From Ixodes scapularis (lineage: Eukaryota > Arthropoda > Arachnida > Ixodida > Ixodidae): 64,000 nt of DNA. A program made the position numbers and the translations under genes. Under the pieces are notes generated by a model. That model saw only the letters and a program-made list of their open reading frames with translations, made no database searches and was not told where the DNA came from. Numbering within the stretch: the first letter of the stretch is position 1; every line of letters begins with the position of its first letter. This document shows, piece after piece, positions 1-11,015 of this stretch. The stretch covers positions 27,036,749-27,100,748 of the forward strand of contig NW_024609839.1 in the NCBI RefSeq assembly GCF_016920785.2, written 5' to 3'.

Positions 1-314
1 TGTCGTCACTTCTGGAATGCGTTAAAACATCGCTTTGATCTCTCCACGCCACTAAAAGGTGTTCACGAAGAATTTGTGAATGTCGGATATTCTTCTGTTG
101 ACTCACCTATGTATTCTCGCCTATTCCAGGTTGAAATGTCTTATTATTATTTTCGTCCCGCATACTAGATACGTGGCCCACGCGACTGAGAATGACAGGA
201 AACGCAAAACGTCTATGGGTTCGTCGTGACTTAGAGCCTAGAAAGAGCAAGGCGTTTTTTATCTCACGCTTGGCTTCTTGGTTTATTTTTGGGCGTTCAT
301 ATTCCCTAGTTCCA
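1..314. other. Intronic sequence, nothing recognised
   Basis: Unique-looking moderate-GC DNA. The short open frames here have no recognisable domains. Confidence 0.5.
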
Positions 315-775
315 CACTCTTATTGGCTGCTGTGCGCCAGTATGGCGCCTGGACCGCGTCTCCCACAGGTGTGTTTTACCGCGTCCAAAAAAGGGGTCCC
401 TCACTTTCCGCCTTGTGACGTCATAGAAGTGTCACGCTGTCGCCCGTCGCGACCCTGGTGGCGTCCCAGAAGCGGTGGTGGGTGAGACAGACGCATTTTT
501 TGCCTCGTGTCGCTCTCCGGTGTGGCAATCCGCAGATGCATCCGCAGCCAGGAGTTGGGATGCCGCGACTACAGCGACAGTCGTGTTCGCTCGTGCTTTT
601 CGCCAGCATTTCTACGACCAACAGCCAGGACCGCGACTTCCGACAGCGTGATATTCCGGCTTCTGTGACGTCCTTTGTTGCCTCATCAAAATCTCTTTCG
701 AGATATGGGCGGGATAGGACGGTAAACACACCAGTCGGAGACGCGGTCAAGGCACCATAGAGCCAGTAAGATGAT
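315..775. mobile_element. Fold-back MITE, copy 1 (second copy at 21.9 kb)
   Basis: Outer arms match as inverted repeats: GGACCGCGTCTCCCACAGGTGTG near 350 pairs with a similar stretch near 725-755 containing CACACCAGTCGGAGACGCGG. Inner arms also pair: GTGACGTCATAGAAGTGTCACGCTGTCGC near 415-445 with GCGACTTCCGACAGCGTGAT...CTTCTGTGACGTCC near 632-673. The inner part is repeated in diverged form at about 21930-22210. No coding capacity. Superfamily not assigned; ends are approximate. Confidence 0.65.
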
Positions 776-1080
776 CCGGAAAATCGCCATACCCTGCGTT
801 TCTTCAAATGTCAGCTAATCTAGACACTCCAGCGTTGGCGCCGGTTCCGACATATTTATACTGGCTCAATTGAATTAAGTTTCTCGGCGTAGTAAAGAAG
901 AAAAAAAAAAAGAAAAACTAACCGTCCTCGACGCCTTTTGTTACTCTGTATATGCAGGGTATTCGTATACTAATCAGGATAAATTACCTTACGGAAACAC
1001 GATATCTAAAGAATCCAGCCAAATCCGACTTCAATTCCAAGCCGGAGCCAAATTGAACCAACCATTGCCGTTCCATCTTA

Positions 1081-1260
1081 CCGCTCATTCACACTGGAAG
1101 CGTTCGCAAAGCGGTTGCGAACGCGGTGTTGTATAAAGATCCAGTACAATTGCACGCGCACTTGATGTCATCGAGTGCGCGTGCAGTTGTATGGTTCTTT
1201 GTGCAACCGCGTTCGCAACCGCTTTGCGAACACGGATCCGCTTCCAGTGGGAATGAGCGG
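1081..1260. mobile_element. PIF/Harbinger-type MITE with TTA target duplication
   Basis: 180-bp palindromic element. Left end CCGCTCATTCACACTGGAAG and right end CTTCCAGTGGGAATGAGCGG are inverted repeats with one mismatch; further in, TTCGCAAAGCGGTTGCGAAC pairs with GTTCGCAACCGCTTTGCGAA. Flanks are TTA (1078-1080) and TTA (1261-1263). A 3-bp TWA duplication is the known signature of PIF/Harbinger elements. No transposase inside, so it is non-autonomous. Confidence 0.75.
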
Positions 1261-1469
1261 TTACAGTGGACCACGGGGGACTCTACGAGCCATCGAGGCC
1301 GATTCCATCGCGCTCCAGGGTTATCGCGTAACCTTCGAGATGGGCGCGGCGACCAGGGTGGAGAGTAAAAATAGAGAGGACTAAAGTCGTAATTTGATTT
1401 ATCATTTAAATCAGACTGGTTTTACTTTGATAAATTAAATCGAACCTTTCAGGCACAAAGAAATCTCAA

Positions 1470-1493
1470 ATATATATATATATATATATATAT
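1470..1493. repeat. (TA)n microsatellite
   Basis: About 12 uninterrupted TA units. Confidence 0.9.
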
Positions 1494-3539
1494 CTCTTCC
1501 GTTTGCCGTTTGTGTATCCTTTCTCGCTTTCAATGGGAAATTCGTTTCGTATTTAAATCAGAGAAGCATGGGGCAAGCAAGATTTTTATCAGGTTGAACA
1601 CGAGCACACAGCGGTAGTTTTCTGGGCAAATACGAACTGTGGGCTTTGTTGTACTCGCCATTGCGTTCGTACCTTACGTAACGTCTCATGGCATGTAAAT
1701 AAGAATGCGAAAGAAAAAACAACTAAGAAATAAACTAGAAAATGTAATGTTAAAAACAGAAACAGAACCCGGAAGTAAAGTAAATAGACTTTCTCCACTT
1801 ACTAAATTAAATCAAAATATGCTTTCTCTACTGTGGCGGGATTTACTCAGTAAAAAAGTTTACAGTACTTCTTTTCCACATTGTTTTCAGTAATCTGACC
1901 AATAGATCAAACAGTCTACCATATGAAAATATATATATACCTGTTAATAGCTACTGTCATTTAAATCAGACTGACCTGACTGATATCAAATAAATCTGAC
2001 TTCAATTAATGGGACTACAATTGTAAAAATGTGACTTAAAAAAACTTTCATTTTTTGAAGTAAATATATAATTTTTTTTGTTACTTTAACGGTGACGTGC
2101 CAACACCTCCTCGATGAGGAAAACAACGGCGTCAACGTTCGACTAGGAGTCGACTTCCCACTTGATTGGACACGACTCCTATCCGAGCGCTGACGTCATA
2201 TATTCTTGTCTAGTCTGCGTTTAAAGGAGGCCGTCTTTAGTGACTCGGAAAAATTAAGCACTTAGGCTTTCTCATCGAGAAGATGTTGGTATACCACGTC
2301 TTCACGCGATACGTTGATTTCCTTGAATTGGCTGGGATGGTTTGTGGCATCCCCTGGGGTACATCAAAATGTGATGTTGCGTATGGCCGCTGCCAACCTG
2401 TCCCGTTTTAAAGACTCATCACACGGGGTCAAATGTAGCTTTAAAAGGACTGTTTAACGGTGTTCCTACTTTCAACAAATACCACATTATATTTTTTATT
2501 GCGGTCGGTCACTTACAAACATACCTTACAATTTAAATGGCAGTCGTTAGTAGAGAAAAAAAAAACGCGAAAAATTAATAGCGTTTATTACCTCAACTCG
2601 CAGCCAGAACAAGCGGCCGCGAGATCTGGTGCTGATTGTATGCCGACAATATTTATCTTTGGCGCGCGCTGGGGTTGGCAAGGCACAGGGCACGTGCTGA
2701 GTTCAGGACATTGGTCGTGTTCGGTTATTTCGGTCGTTGCGGCGATTGGATACGAGCCACTACCGGAATGCTCGTCGAGGCATTGATTGTCACGAGCCAA
2801 AATCGAGTGCTTACGCAGTGTTCGTATTCGATCTATGTGCGTCATTTGACTATCATCACCCTTGAAAAATCTCCGCGCGGATATATATATCTATATATAT
2901 CTGAAAGAATGCGACCCTCGCAATACGCGACCGAGCTTCGCGAATGAGAGACTGCGAGCAAAAACCCGCTTTCACGCTTGAACTTACATCGCGACGAAGA
3001 CGCTTCCTGGCCAGCAGCGTTCCGCACGAGTTTATCTTGCTTAGTCTAGTATTAGTAAGCCTGCGTAAAGTGAGAAACATTCCGACCCAATATCGTTTGA
3101 CGAATACTTCGTCTTCTTTGCTTCAACTTTGCGTTCCTTTTTCCGTCCCAATACTCTTCCGTCCCAGCCAATTTCATCTCGGCAGAAACCCGTCAGTTGT
3201 TGACGCCGAAACCGACTGGGAGCGAAAGTGCCCGCTTTCAACGTGACTCAACCCTTTCTGCCCGAATCCTGCAACAGACAAACCTCCGCGAGCCTCGCGT
3301 TTGTTCGCAAACTTTCCACCCCTCGTCCCAGCCCGACCCGTGCATGTTTGCCCGCTCCGTCGCCCCCACCGCCTCTCCGTCAACAAAAGAGACAAACAAA
3401 CACACCCCTTTCTCTTCCCTTCCCAAGCAACAAACACACGAACGAACAAACATCGAAAAAATCGAAGCCCCGCGAGCAAAACATTTCAGCGAAAAGGGAC
3501 AACTTCAGCCCCGACTTGCCCCGAGCTCCCGAGTTTCTC
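1494..3539. other. Intronic sequence, nothing firmly recognised
   Basis: AT-rich up to about 2600, then moderate GC with short TA runs near 2880-2900. No repeat family or protein domain could be identified. Open frames near 3190-3620 are long because the sequence is CA/CG-rich and have no recognisable domain. Confidence 0.4.
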
Positions 3540-3760
3540 TATACTGCGTCTCACCTTAAGATGGACCCCAGCGGATGTTACGAGTCATCGGGACCAATCC
3601 ACTGCCGCGTAAACATCACGTGACTTTTCAGGGAGAGGCCTAGCAACGCACGGGACGAGTAGTCGATGTGATCCGCCGACAGTGCAGGATTGGTTGGCAC
3701 GGCTCCTTACTTCAGCTTCGGTCCACCAAAAGACGAAACGGTGCGTACAGTCGACGACAA
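3540..3760. mobile_element. Repeat family shared with 44340-44560 (MITE-like), copy 1
   Basis: Shares an ordered series of blocks with the copy near 44.4 kb: ACCAATCCACTGCCGC / CCAATCCAGTGCCGC, then ATCACGTGA, GGGAGAG.C.TAGCAAC, GGG.CG.GTAGTC, and GGATTG..TGGCA.GGCTC. Within the copy, the two flanking CCAATCC...GGATTGG blocks are inverted, so it is fold-back-like. No coding capacity; ends approximate. Confidence 0.6.
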
Positions 3761-3984
3761 CAGCAACAACAACAAACCCGAGAATTGGAATGGACGGGTG
3801 GCAACTTTTTCGGACCCGAGCGTTTGGAGGAAACAAAAAACTTGTCTGGTGCTGGGAAAAAGGGGAAGGGACGCCATTCTCTTTGATCGCTTCGGAACGC
3901 CGCCGCCGCCGCCAAATTAAAAGAGCGCCGCTGTTTCCAAGTTGAGCATTTGCCTGTCTATGTTCTTTAATGTGCGCGACGTGC

Positions 3985-4075
3985 GCACTCGTGTGTGTGT
4001 ACCTGCGCGCGTGCATGTGTGTGCGCACGCGTCTTTGCTACGGCGAGGATACGCGTGTGTGTGTGTTTGTGCTGT
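3985..4075. repeat. Degenerate (GT)n/(CGTG)n low-complexity tract
   Basis: Alternating purine-pyrimidine sequence rich in GTGTGT, GCGCAC and GTGCGC; accounts for the Cys/Val-rich open frames here. Confidence 0.7.
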
Positions 4076-4638
4076 GTTTGCTCATTTGGAATTCGCAGTG
4101 GCCTGCTTTCTCTTTGCCGGAGGAGGTGGTGCCGAAGATGCGGAAAGGTCAATATGCCGACTCGTTTGGGGATGTTTGTGTGTCGTTCGCACGAACGTAC
4201 ACGAGACAAAAGACGCAAGAAGAAAGAGATGCAGAAACAAAATGGGAGCATTGGGGGATGACGTTTGGAGGAGAACTCAGTTTGTGTGTTAAGCGCGAGT
4301 TTGATTTGGTGAAGTAGCGTTTTACGGCGTTACTGTTTCCAAACAACGAATTCGTACAACACCATGGCAACCGCCAATGTCGCTAGGTGGGATATCGAAA
4401 AAAAAGAAGAGAAAAACTCTATTACACGATTGTCAAATAAGATATTGCATAATTTTTTTTATTATTATTACTGCGTCGATACGCTACATGGCTGCTATTC
4501 TAGGGGACAACTTTTTGGGGCATTTCAGAAGGAGTGAAGAGTGCGCGCTGATAACTTTTTGTTCGGCGCTCAAGGTGTCCGAGGGCACGGTGCCTGCATG
4601 CCTTTGACTTCGTTGCTACAGAACGTTGTCCTCAAGTA

Positions 4639-5094
4639 CAGGGTGTCACAAAAAAAACACAAAAAACAGGGTTTTTCCCATTGCAAAAATAAACTAGGCA
4701 TCGCCGAACGCTCATTCTCCGCCCAAAGGTAGCGCTAGAGGTCACAGCCAGATGGCAAAGTTTCGGCCCGATCCGATTCCTTAATCAAAAGTTATAATTG
4801 ATTTTCTGAAAATTTCAATGGGAAAATGGCGGCCGACGGAGTTTTCGAATACATAGGGCTCTATGGGCACCAGAAGCCGAAAACGGGCAAAAATAGGCTC
4901 CATTTTCCCATTGAAATTTTCAGAAAATTACTTATAACTTTTGATTAAGGTATCGGATCGGGCAGAAACTTTGGCATTTGGTTTTGACCTCTAGTACTAG
5001 TTTTGGGCTGAAAATGAGCGTTCGGCAATGCCTAATTTGTTTTCGTGGTGAAAAAAAAAAAAAAAAGCCTGTAAATTGTTTTTGTGACACCCTG
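4639..5094. mobile_element. Tc1/mariner-type fold-back MITE, 456 bp, TA target site
   Basis: Ends CAGGGTGTCACAAAAA (left) and TTTTTGTGACACCCTG (right) are perfect inverted termini flanked by TA (4637-4638 and 5095-5096). The arms pair far inward: TCTCCGCCCAAAGGTAGCGC with the block near 4985-5015, and TTTTCAATGGGAAAATGG near 4807 with CCATTTTCCCATTGAAAATT-type sequence near 4900. CAGGGTGTC termini with TA duplication are typical of Tc1/mariner elements. No transposase, so non-autonomous. A decayed relative lies at 14925-15170. Confidence 0.85.
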
Positions 5095-5221
5095 TATATA
5101 GACGATTCCATTAGTGGGCTTCTTGTTTGTGCCATATTCAGTGCTCGTGAGTATGACGCGTGTTATATAGATGATTGTTTTCAAGACAGAGAACACGTGT
5201 GTGTCGAGCCAACATAACCTT

Positions 5222-5434
5222 ATCGGAGCGTAAGTTCGTCTGCTTCTTTTGCAGGGATTGTGGCGACATCAGAACACCGAGCCTTGATTGGTTCTGATTG
5301 AAGGATAGAGGGTAGACATCAGAGCAGCTAGCTTTGAGGTCTACCCTCTATCCTTAAATCAGAGCCAATCAGAGGTCGGCGTTGTGACGTCACCACGACC
5401 CCTGCAAAACAAGCAGGCGAACTTCCGCTGCACA
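5222..5434. mobile_element. Palindromic MITE family A, copy 1
   Basis: Seven copies in this window share the plan: CGGAG.GCAAGTTCGTCTGCTTCTTTGCAGGGGTTG, TGACGTCAGAACGCCGAGCTC, (T)GATTGG, then GGATAGNGGGTAGACCTCA, and the reverse complement of all this. Here the inner hairpin GATAGAGGGTAGAC...GTCTACCCTCTATCC is at 5303-5353. Non-coding. The outer ends are more decayed than in later copies. Confidence 0.8.
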
Positions 5435-5509
5435 TAGAATCGCGGCCTACGAGTATCATCCTCTCCCTCCATGGAACGTCGTCACAGTCGGATGGCGCAA
5501 ACTAACGCA

Positions 5510-5685
5510 CGTGCCACACGGGCAACTCGAATGCCATTTACAACGAACTATATTTGTGTGATTGTTGAATCAGCTCGCAATGTGTCGCGCGTGGACCGCG
5601 CTACGCCCGGAGTGTCGCGCGCTGATTGGCCGTCCGCTCAAATGTCCTTCGTTGTAAATGGCATTCGAGTTGCCCGTGTGGCACG
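5510..5685. mobile_element. MITE with 38-bp perfect terminal inverted repeats
   Basis: The left arm at 5510-5547 begins CGTGCCACACGGGCAACTCG and the right arm at 5648-5685 is its exact reverse complement, ending CGAGTTGCCCGTGTGGCACG. The 100-bp centre has no coding potential. No convincing target-site duplication could be found, so the superfamily is left open. Perfect arms suggest recent insertion or gene conversion. Confidence 0.75.
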
Positions 5686-6509
5686 GATATAAGCCTCTAA
5701 ACTCGAGCTTGAAGCCGAGTGTCCTTCGAAACGTTCATTGTACACGAAGCCCAGCCGAGCACTGACGTAGCACTCGTACCCAATCGGTGTCTTCGCTCGA
5801 TCTCACGGAAATGACGTCAAAGTTCTAGCGCACTGCAGCTTCATATTATACTGGAAGGTTGCTGGCTAGACCGTGGAGATCTCACGCTGGGCTGCGCATT
5901 CGTAAACCTTCCATCTCAATCGCGAGCAAAGGTGCATTCGACGAACGAGACGTGTCCATAATAACCGGCGGCACAATATCGGGCGCGGTAACGTTATCCG
6001 ATCTTTCGCGTATAATCTCTTCGCGCGGTCACTCGGAACAGAACCGACGCGCATGTGCGGTGGAGGGCATCCACACGACCGAAGAGCGCGCCCATCTACG
6101 TTTCTTTCTAATGACACGCTCACGAATCGTAGGCAGACGTGACTTACGGGTCCGTTGCCGCCGAGGCTCGCCGAGCGCCTCCGCCAATCACACGCGGAAA
6201 ACAAGGTTGCCTAATGGCGGATGTCTGCCTGCCCCGCGCACGCATCTTATTTCGCTAAAGGCCGACCGTGACGACGTCGCTGGGACGTTCGGGTACGGCG
6301 TCGATTAGCCGTTGGGCGCGTCGAAGGCTGCGCATTGAAGCTGGATTTGAATAGGAAACGTTTGTCTGTTGTCACTCGAAGGACGACACGAGCTTTAATA
6401 TCTTTGTTCACAATTTTTTTTTAACTAAATGGGAGAAGGACATGACCTGCTTGTGCGAGCCTCAGGAGACAAGATGGTCCATACCGCAGTCACCGAGAGC
6501 GTTCATACT

Positions 6510-6636
6510 CCACCCCTGCCCGTTTGGATCTGGATGAGCATCGTACCGGCATGCGGTCGTGTGTCACTACTGCGTGATGCACGTTAAAGACCCCAGGCTA
6601 GCGGTTGTACCGCACTGGCTACATTTCTCATCTACA
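6510..6636 (+). mobile_element. tRNA-SINE body fragment, copy 2
   Basis: Matches the body of the SINE at 9628-9864: CCCGTTTGGATCTGGATGAG, CATCGTACCGGCATGCGGTC, CACGTTAAAGACCCCAGGCT, and an end in TTTCTCATCTACA. The tRNA-like head is missing or decayed, so this is a 5'-truncated copy. Confidence 0.75.
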
Positions 6637-6815
6637 CCGAGTGACTCGTAACATCTTTGAAATGGTTGAACAACTACACTATGTCTAAATATCCCGATAA
6701 CACCAATTATTATTCACCGAGAGCCCCAAGCCGGAGTAACACGACTGCAGCAAACGCCGTGTCTTTTGCACGAAGCAAGAGCGGTATGGCCCAACCAAAC
6801 ATTCCAGGGTCCATA

Positions 6816-7357
6816 ATAATAGTGGCGCAACATTTTTCCCCGAGCCAGCAGCCGCCTGTGTGCGCGAGCACAGGCAACGAAATTGACGTTAAAATCCTCC
6901 ATTCACGCTTAAGACGCCAGTGAAATGTATGGGCCCCGGGAAAAAGGAGAATTAAAACACGTTTTTTATCTCTACCAAGTGAAAGCTACGTGCTCGTTAG
7001 ACGAATAATCGCCTACCTTTTACACCAGACCCCCACAGGCTGCGTTTATACGCGACCGTAGCGAATCGAATCGAGACTCGGCTATTTCGATCGGCTATTC
7101 TACCGTAGCGAATCGAATCGAGACTCCGCTATTTCGACTGGTAGCAGAAGTGCTTCGATGCGCTGCGATTTAGGAAAACAGACTGCGTGCGATTGGTCCC
7201 TGCTCGCTTCGGTGCCCTGCAATTGCATTCGTATAAGCGTAACCTATGTCGTCTTAAGCGTGAATGGAGGATTAGGACGTCAATTTTGTTCCGTCTTCTC
7301 GCGTACACCAGCGGACGCTGGCTTGTCTCGTGGGAAGATCGTACGTCACTTATTATG
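6816..7357. mobile_element. Fold-back element with about 110-bp arms
   Basis: The left arm (about 6810-6920, containing CATAATAATAGTGGCG and AATCCTCCATTCACGCTTAA) matches the reverse complement of the right arm (about 7245-7360, containing TTAAGCGTGAATGGAGGATT and CTTATTATGACC). Between them is a short direct duplication (7050-7138). Inverted arms, with no coding capacity, indicate a non-autonomous DNA transposon; family unknown. Confidence 0.65.
7050..7138 (+). repeat. Direct duplication, about 37 bp repeated
   Basis: ACCGTAGCGAATCGAATCGA followed by GACTCGGCTATTTCGA occurs at about 7053 and again at about 7102 with one change. It lies in the interior of the fold-back element. Confidence 0.8.
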
Positions 7358-7369
7358 ACCACTAAAATA

Positions 7370-8514
7370 TTTGATTCAGCAACCCTTTAACGTGCAATTT
7401 ATTTTCGTTCTTTTTTTCAATAAATAAATAGGGAAGACAGAGATCTAATTTGTATGAGACCCAGGAGACCTCGGTCAGTGAGAACTTAAGAAGCGTCATG
7501 GGCATGGCGAGTTCTCATCGACTCGGTATTTTTTAGTAGCCAATGAGATAGCGGTCTTCACCGATAAATGCGCCGAGGAATTTCGAAGACGAGTGTAAAC
7601 ATAATAAGAGAGGTGCCCCGCATTTCGTAAGGTATTAGTGACTATAAATGACCTTGCTCTTTTTGGGGCTTACTAAACGGATAAAATGCAGTATCATTTA
7701 ACTTCTGGTCTGGGGCTATTTGGAATAATAAATATATATATTTTTAAAGATCTTATTGTGTTTCATAAGCAGATTGGGTTTCAGTATCTTGACACAGGGT
7801 TTTTAGCGGGTCCAGTTCCGTGAGAGCGGCAGTCATGGCTCGTCAAATAGCAACTGATCTCGCATTTCCGAAGTGAAAAGCGTGAAGACCGTTTCCGCTC
7901 TAGTAGATATATCATAAAGTTACGCGAGAAACTGCTCCTACGGATAACGCAAGCAACTGTAAAACATTTGCTAGCAGATACACAGAAAAGAGAAGAACAG
8001 AATGTTTCACAGCGCAGACGCAGAAAACAAAAGTAATTGAAATTTTGTTCCGTAATGCGCAAGATGCGGATAAAGAGAATGAACAACTTCCTACTTAACA
8101 ATAAACTCCACAAAAACAACGAAAAATCTATATAATGCGAATGAGGCACTTGAGAAAACGCCGATATGAGCGGACTTTTAAAGAAATAGACAGACTCTCG
8201 CACCATACTTCGCCCGTTTTCTCGAGTTGTCGTACAAATACAAACAGGCACTGTGTCAGATACGTACACACACACCAGCAGGAAGACACGAACGACAAGC
8301 ACACGCCCACAGTGAGTGCTCACGAAATATTTATCACGCAGAGCGCGCTGAAATTGACAAAAAAACAACAACAACGAAAACCGGAAGCAAATGGACAATA
8401 TAAAACACACTTTGTCGCCACGTGAAAGAATAAAAAAAATATCAAGACTACGCTCAGCGCTTTCCCGACAAGAATTCAACGCGGTGGAGCACGACTCAAC
8501 ACTAAAAGTTGGCA

Positions 8515-8548
<34 letters not shown>

Positions 8549-9620
8549 GGCTTTTGAAAGAAAAAAAAAATAACGCAAGAGATATCATGAGAAGAGGTTT
8601 TCGCGAAATATAGACAGATACAAACAGAACCAGAATTCCACCCACTGACCTTCTTTCGCGGTCTTAGAGGAGTCATTTCTCGTCTTTCTCTTTTCTCTTT
8701 CTTTTTCTTTCGAGGCTGCCGTTACCTAAAGCTCAGTGAGCAGTCCCCAAGTGGGAAAACGAACTCGGAGGGAAACACAGACAGACGATTCCCCAAACGC
8801 GACCTTTTTCCCCCACCATCCTTCTCAGGCTCCCTCGCGACTCCGCGTCTGAGGGGGGGAGTGTTTTCTCGATCTCTGGGAGGAGTGCTTTGCCGCACTG
8901 GAGCGACCGCCGCGGGAAAGCAATCTTCCCCCCAAAAGAAATCCGTAGTCAAGAAAAAAGAAAGAACGAATAATAACAAGAAAGCAAAAAAAAAAAGAAA
9001 AAAAAACACTCAATGTACGCGTGGTGGACGAAAGGCTTGTTAAAAGGTTAAAACAAATTTATACTTTTTTTTGTCCCCTCTAGATGTTCTGCATTTTCTT
9101 ATCGTTCACTCTTATCACGCAACACATGGAAAGGAATCAACCCCAATAAAGTCATGGTCAAACTCCTCACATAGCATACAAAAAAAAAACAATATTAGAT
9201 ACAGGCATGGTTACAGAAATATATGCGCAGATGCTCCTATCATGTTCGTAGAATGTTTCCTTCATACAGATGTGTGCTTAGAACATGTCCTTCGCCCGGC
9301 CATTGTGTCAGGACTGTTCTACAAGATACCAAGCATTTATCAGACAGAGTCTGGAGACGGTCTCGTTTTTTGTAGGTTGTACTAGGGGTGTGACGTGCAT
9401 AAAAAGAACATTGATCTGCCTGGATAGAACATGTATACATATATATAGAAAAAAGTATTTTTCGAGATATATAAATTATTTTATTTTTGTGGAATACGTA
9501 GGCTGCAGGACTGATTTCGTGTGCCGCGACGTGCTTGTATGTGGAGCTTTTATTATAATAATATTTGCGTCGTATGTATGTTTATACAGCCTAGATCTTA
9601 GTCTGTCTCAACTTGTGAGT
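7370..9620. other. Intronic sequence with poly-A tract; no gene recognised
   Basis: AT-rich DNA with homopurine/homopyrimidine stretches. It contains 30 consecutive A at 8518-8547 and A-rich sequence at 8940-9010. The long Phe/Ser-rich open frame on the minus strand (7781-8578) is generated by these tracts and shows no domain. Confidence 0.5.
8518..8547 (+). repeat. Poly-A tract, 30 bp
   Basis: Thirty uninterrupted A. No recognisable retroposon body was seen immediately upstream, so its origin is uncertain. Confidence 0.9.
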
Positions 9621-9627
9621 TGTCTTT

Positions 9628-9864
9628 GAGCTGTAGATGAGAAATTTAGCCAGTGCAGTACAACCGCTAGCCTGGGGTCTTTAACGTGCACCACTCAGTA
9701 GTGGTACACGACCGCACGCCGGTACGATGCTCATCCAGATCGAAACGGGCAGGAGTAGGATCGAACCCAGGATCCCCCCGGTGTTCAGCAGCGCGACCCT
9801 TCGCTACACGTGCTACGAGCCGAGGTGCGCTAGCGCACTAAGCCCACTCGGCCACCGATCTCCC
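9628..9864 (-). mobile_element. tRNA-derived SINE, near full length
   Basis: Read on the minus strand it begins GGGAGATCGGTGGCCGAGTG, with an RNA polymerase III A box (TGGCCGAGTGGGCTTAGTGC) and, about 65 bases on, a B box (GGGTTCGATCCT). The body continues with CATCGTACCGGCGTGCGGTC and CACGTTAAAGACCCCAGGCT and ends near TTTCTCATCTACAGC. Related 3' pieces occur at 6510-6636 and 19205-19350. Tick genomes are known to carry such tRNA-SINEs (for example Ruka); identity with a named family was not tested. Confidence 0.85.
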
Positions 9865-10859
9865 AGAGCTTAGGGACGCCGTGCCAAAAAAGAAGCACGT
9901 TTCGGAATCGCACCTCACTCAAAGTGAGCCCCGCGACTTAAATATCGCGGTATAAACTTTTTGTTTCACGGAAAGTTTGCTTTCTGATATGTGGCTGCGG
10001 CCCATGCACTGGAAATATTTATTTGGATTCCAGTGCCACGAGAAGTGATTCCTAAACACAGTTATATTCAGGACACCGTGCAAAAAACATCACAAGTGCT
10101 CCTAACTCAAAATGTGCCTCGAGATGTATATATGCGTTTTTTTTTTTTTGAGATTTTTTTTTGGTAATGACGTACAGGTTTTACTGAAACCCTTAACGCA
10201 ATTTATTTTTGGGAGTTCAAGGCCCCTTTGTCCCCTCTCCTAGACATCCATTTATAAGTTAGCAGCTGTGCACCAACAACCGCCGGCTTGGCACCACGTG
10301 ACCGTACCCTTCGCGCATGTAGGCTTGAATAAAGCGTGATCATTGATAGAAGGATTTAAGTCTTTATGTTGACCGGTGAGGTTTAACGTTGTTGAATCAG
10401 GGGAAATCGTTGGAAATCTTTACTCGTTTAAGCTGCTCGCTTTTTGGTGTTGGCAAAACTTTGGACTACGGTAATTTGTGTACAATATCCTCCTGGCAGC
10501 AAGGAACGCGTAGAATTAAAAACCTATATCGCAAGTTGGACGGAGGAAAGTCATGGTTCATCCGATCTTGTTTTTAGCGACCTCTTTAAGAATGTCAAAA
10601 TGTCGAGAATCAGTTGGCAGAAATCTCACTTGTGACAAAAAGAAAGAAACAAAAAATCATATTGCCGTCCATGAAATGAAACAAGGCCGTAAATCGCAAG
10701 TTGAAGGAAAATCGGTACGACATAAATTCGCGACTATATTTGCGAGCGCGTAAAAAGCCACACAGATGACTTCTCTTAGCCAATATACCGTGACAGCTTC
10801 GAAGTTTCAACGCTTCAAAAAAAAAAAACCCAAAACACAAGTTTGTAGGACAAAGCTAG

Positions 10860-11008
10860 CCAGGCACGTAGCCAGGGTGGCTCATGCCCCCTTCCAAATC
10901 TTCCATTTTGCTGGGACCTCTTCCCCCCCCCCCCCCCCCCCTCCCTTCACACGGCATTTTGTCATGGCCGCCCCCCTCCCCGAAACAATATCCTGGCTAC
11001 GTGCCTGG
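10860..11008. mobile_element. MITE with CCAGGCACGTAGCCAGG termini and AGCTAG duplication
   Basis: Termini CCAGGCACGTAGCCAGG and CCTGGCTACGTGCCTGG are perfect inverted repeats. AGCTAG flanks both sides (10854-10859 and 11009-11014), a likely 6-bp target duplication. The interior is a C-rich tract (19 C at 10923-10941) between short unique stretches containing CATTTTG and its echo. A fragment of the same family is at 14837-14895. Confidence 0.75.
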
Positions 11009-11015
11009 AGCTAGC

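Noticed and set aside
6657..6923. Open frames sharing ILHSRLRR at 6657-6923 and 7129-7362
   Set aside because: The shared peptide results from the inverted arms of the fold-back element, not from a gene family.
7781..8578. 265-codon minus-strand open frame
   Set aside because: Phe/Leu/Ser-rich because it crosses poly-T tracts; no domain, no codon bias, sits in the dac intron amid simple sequence.
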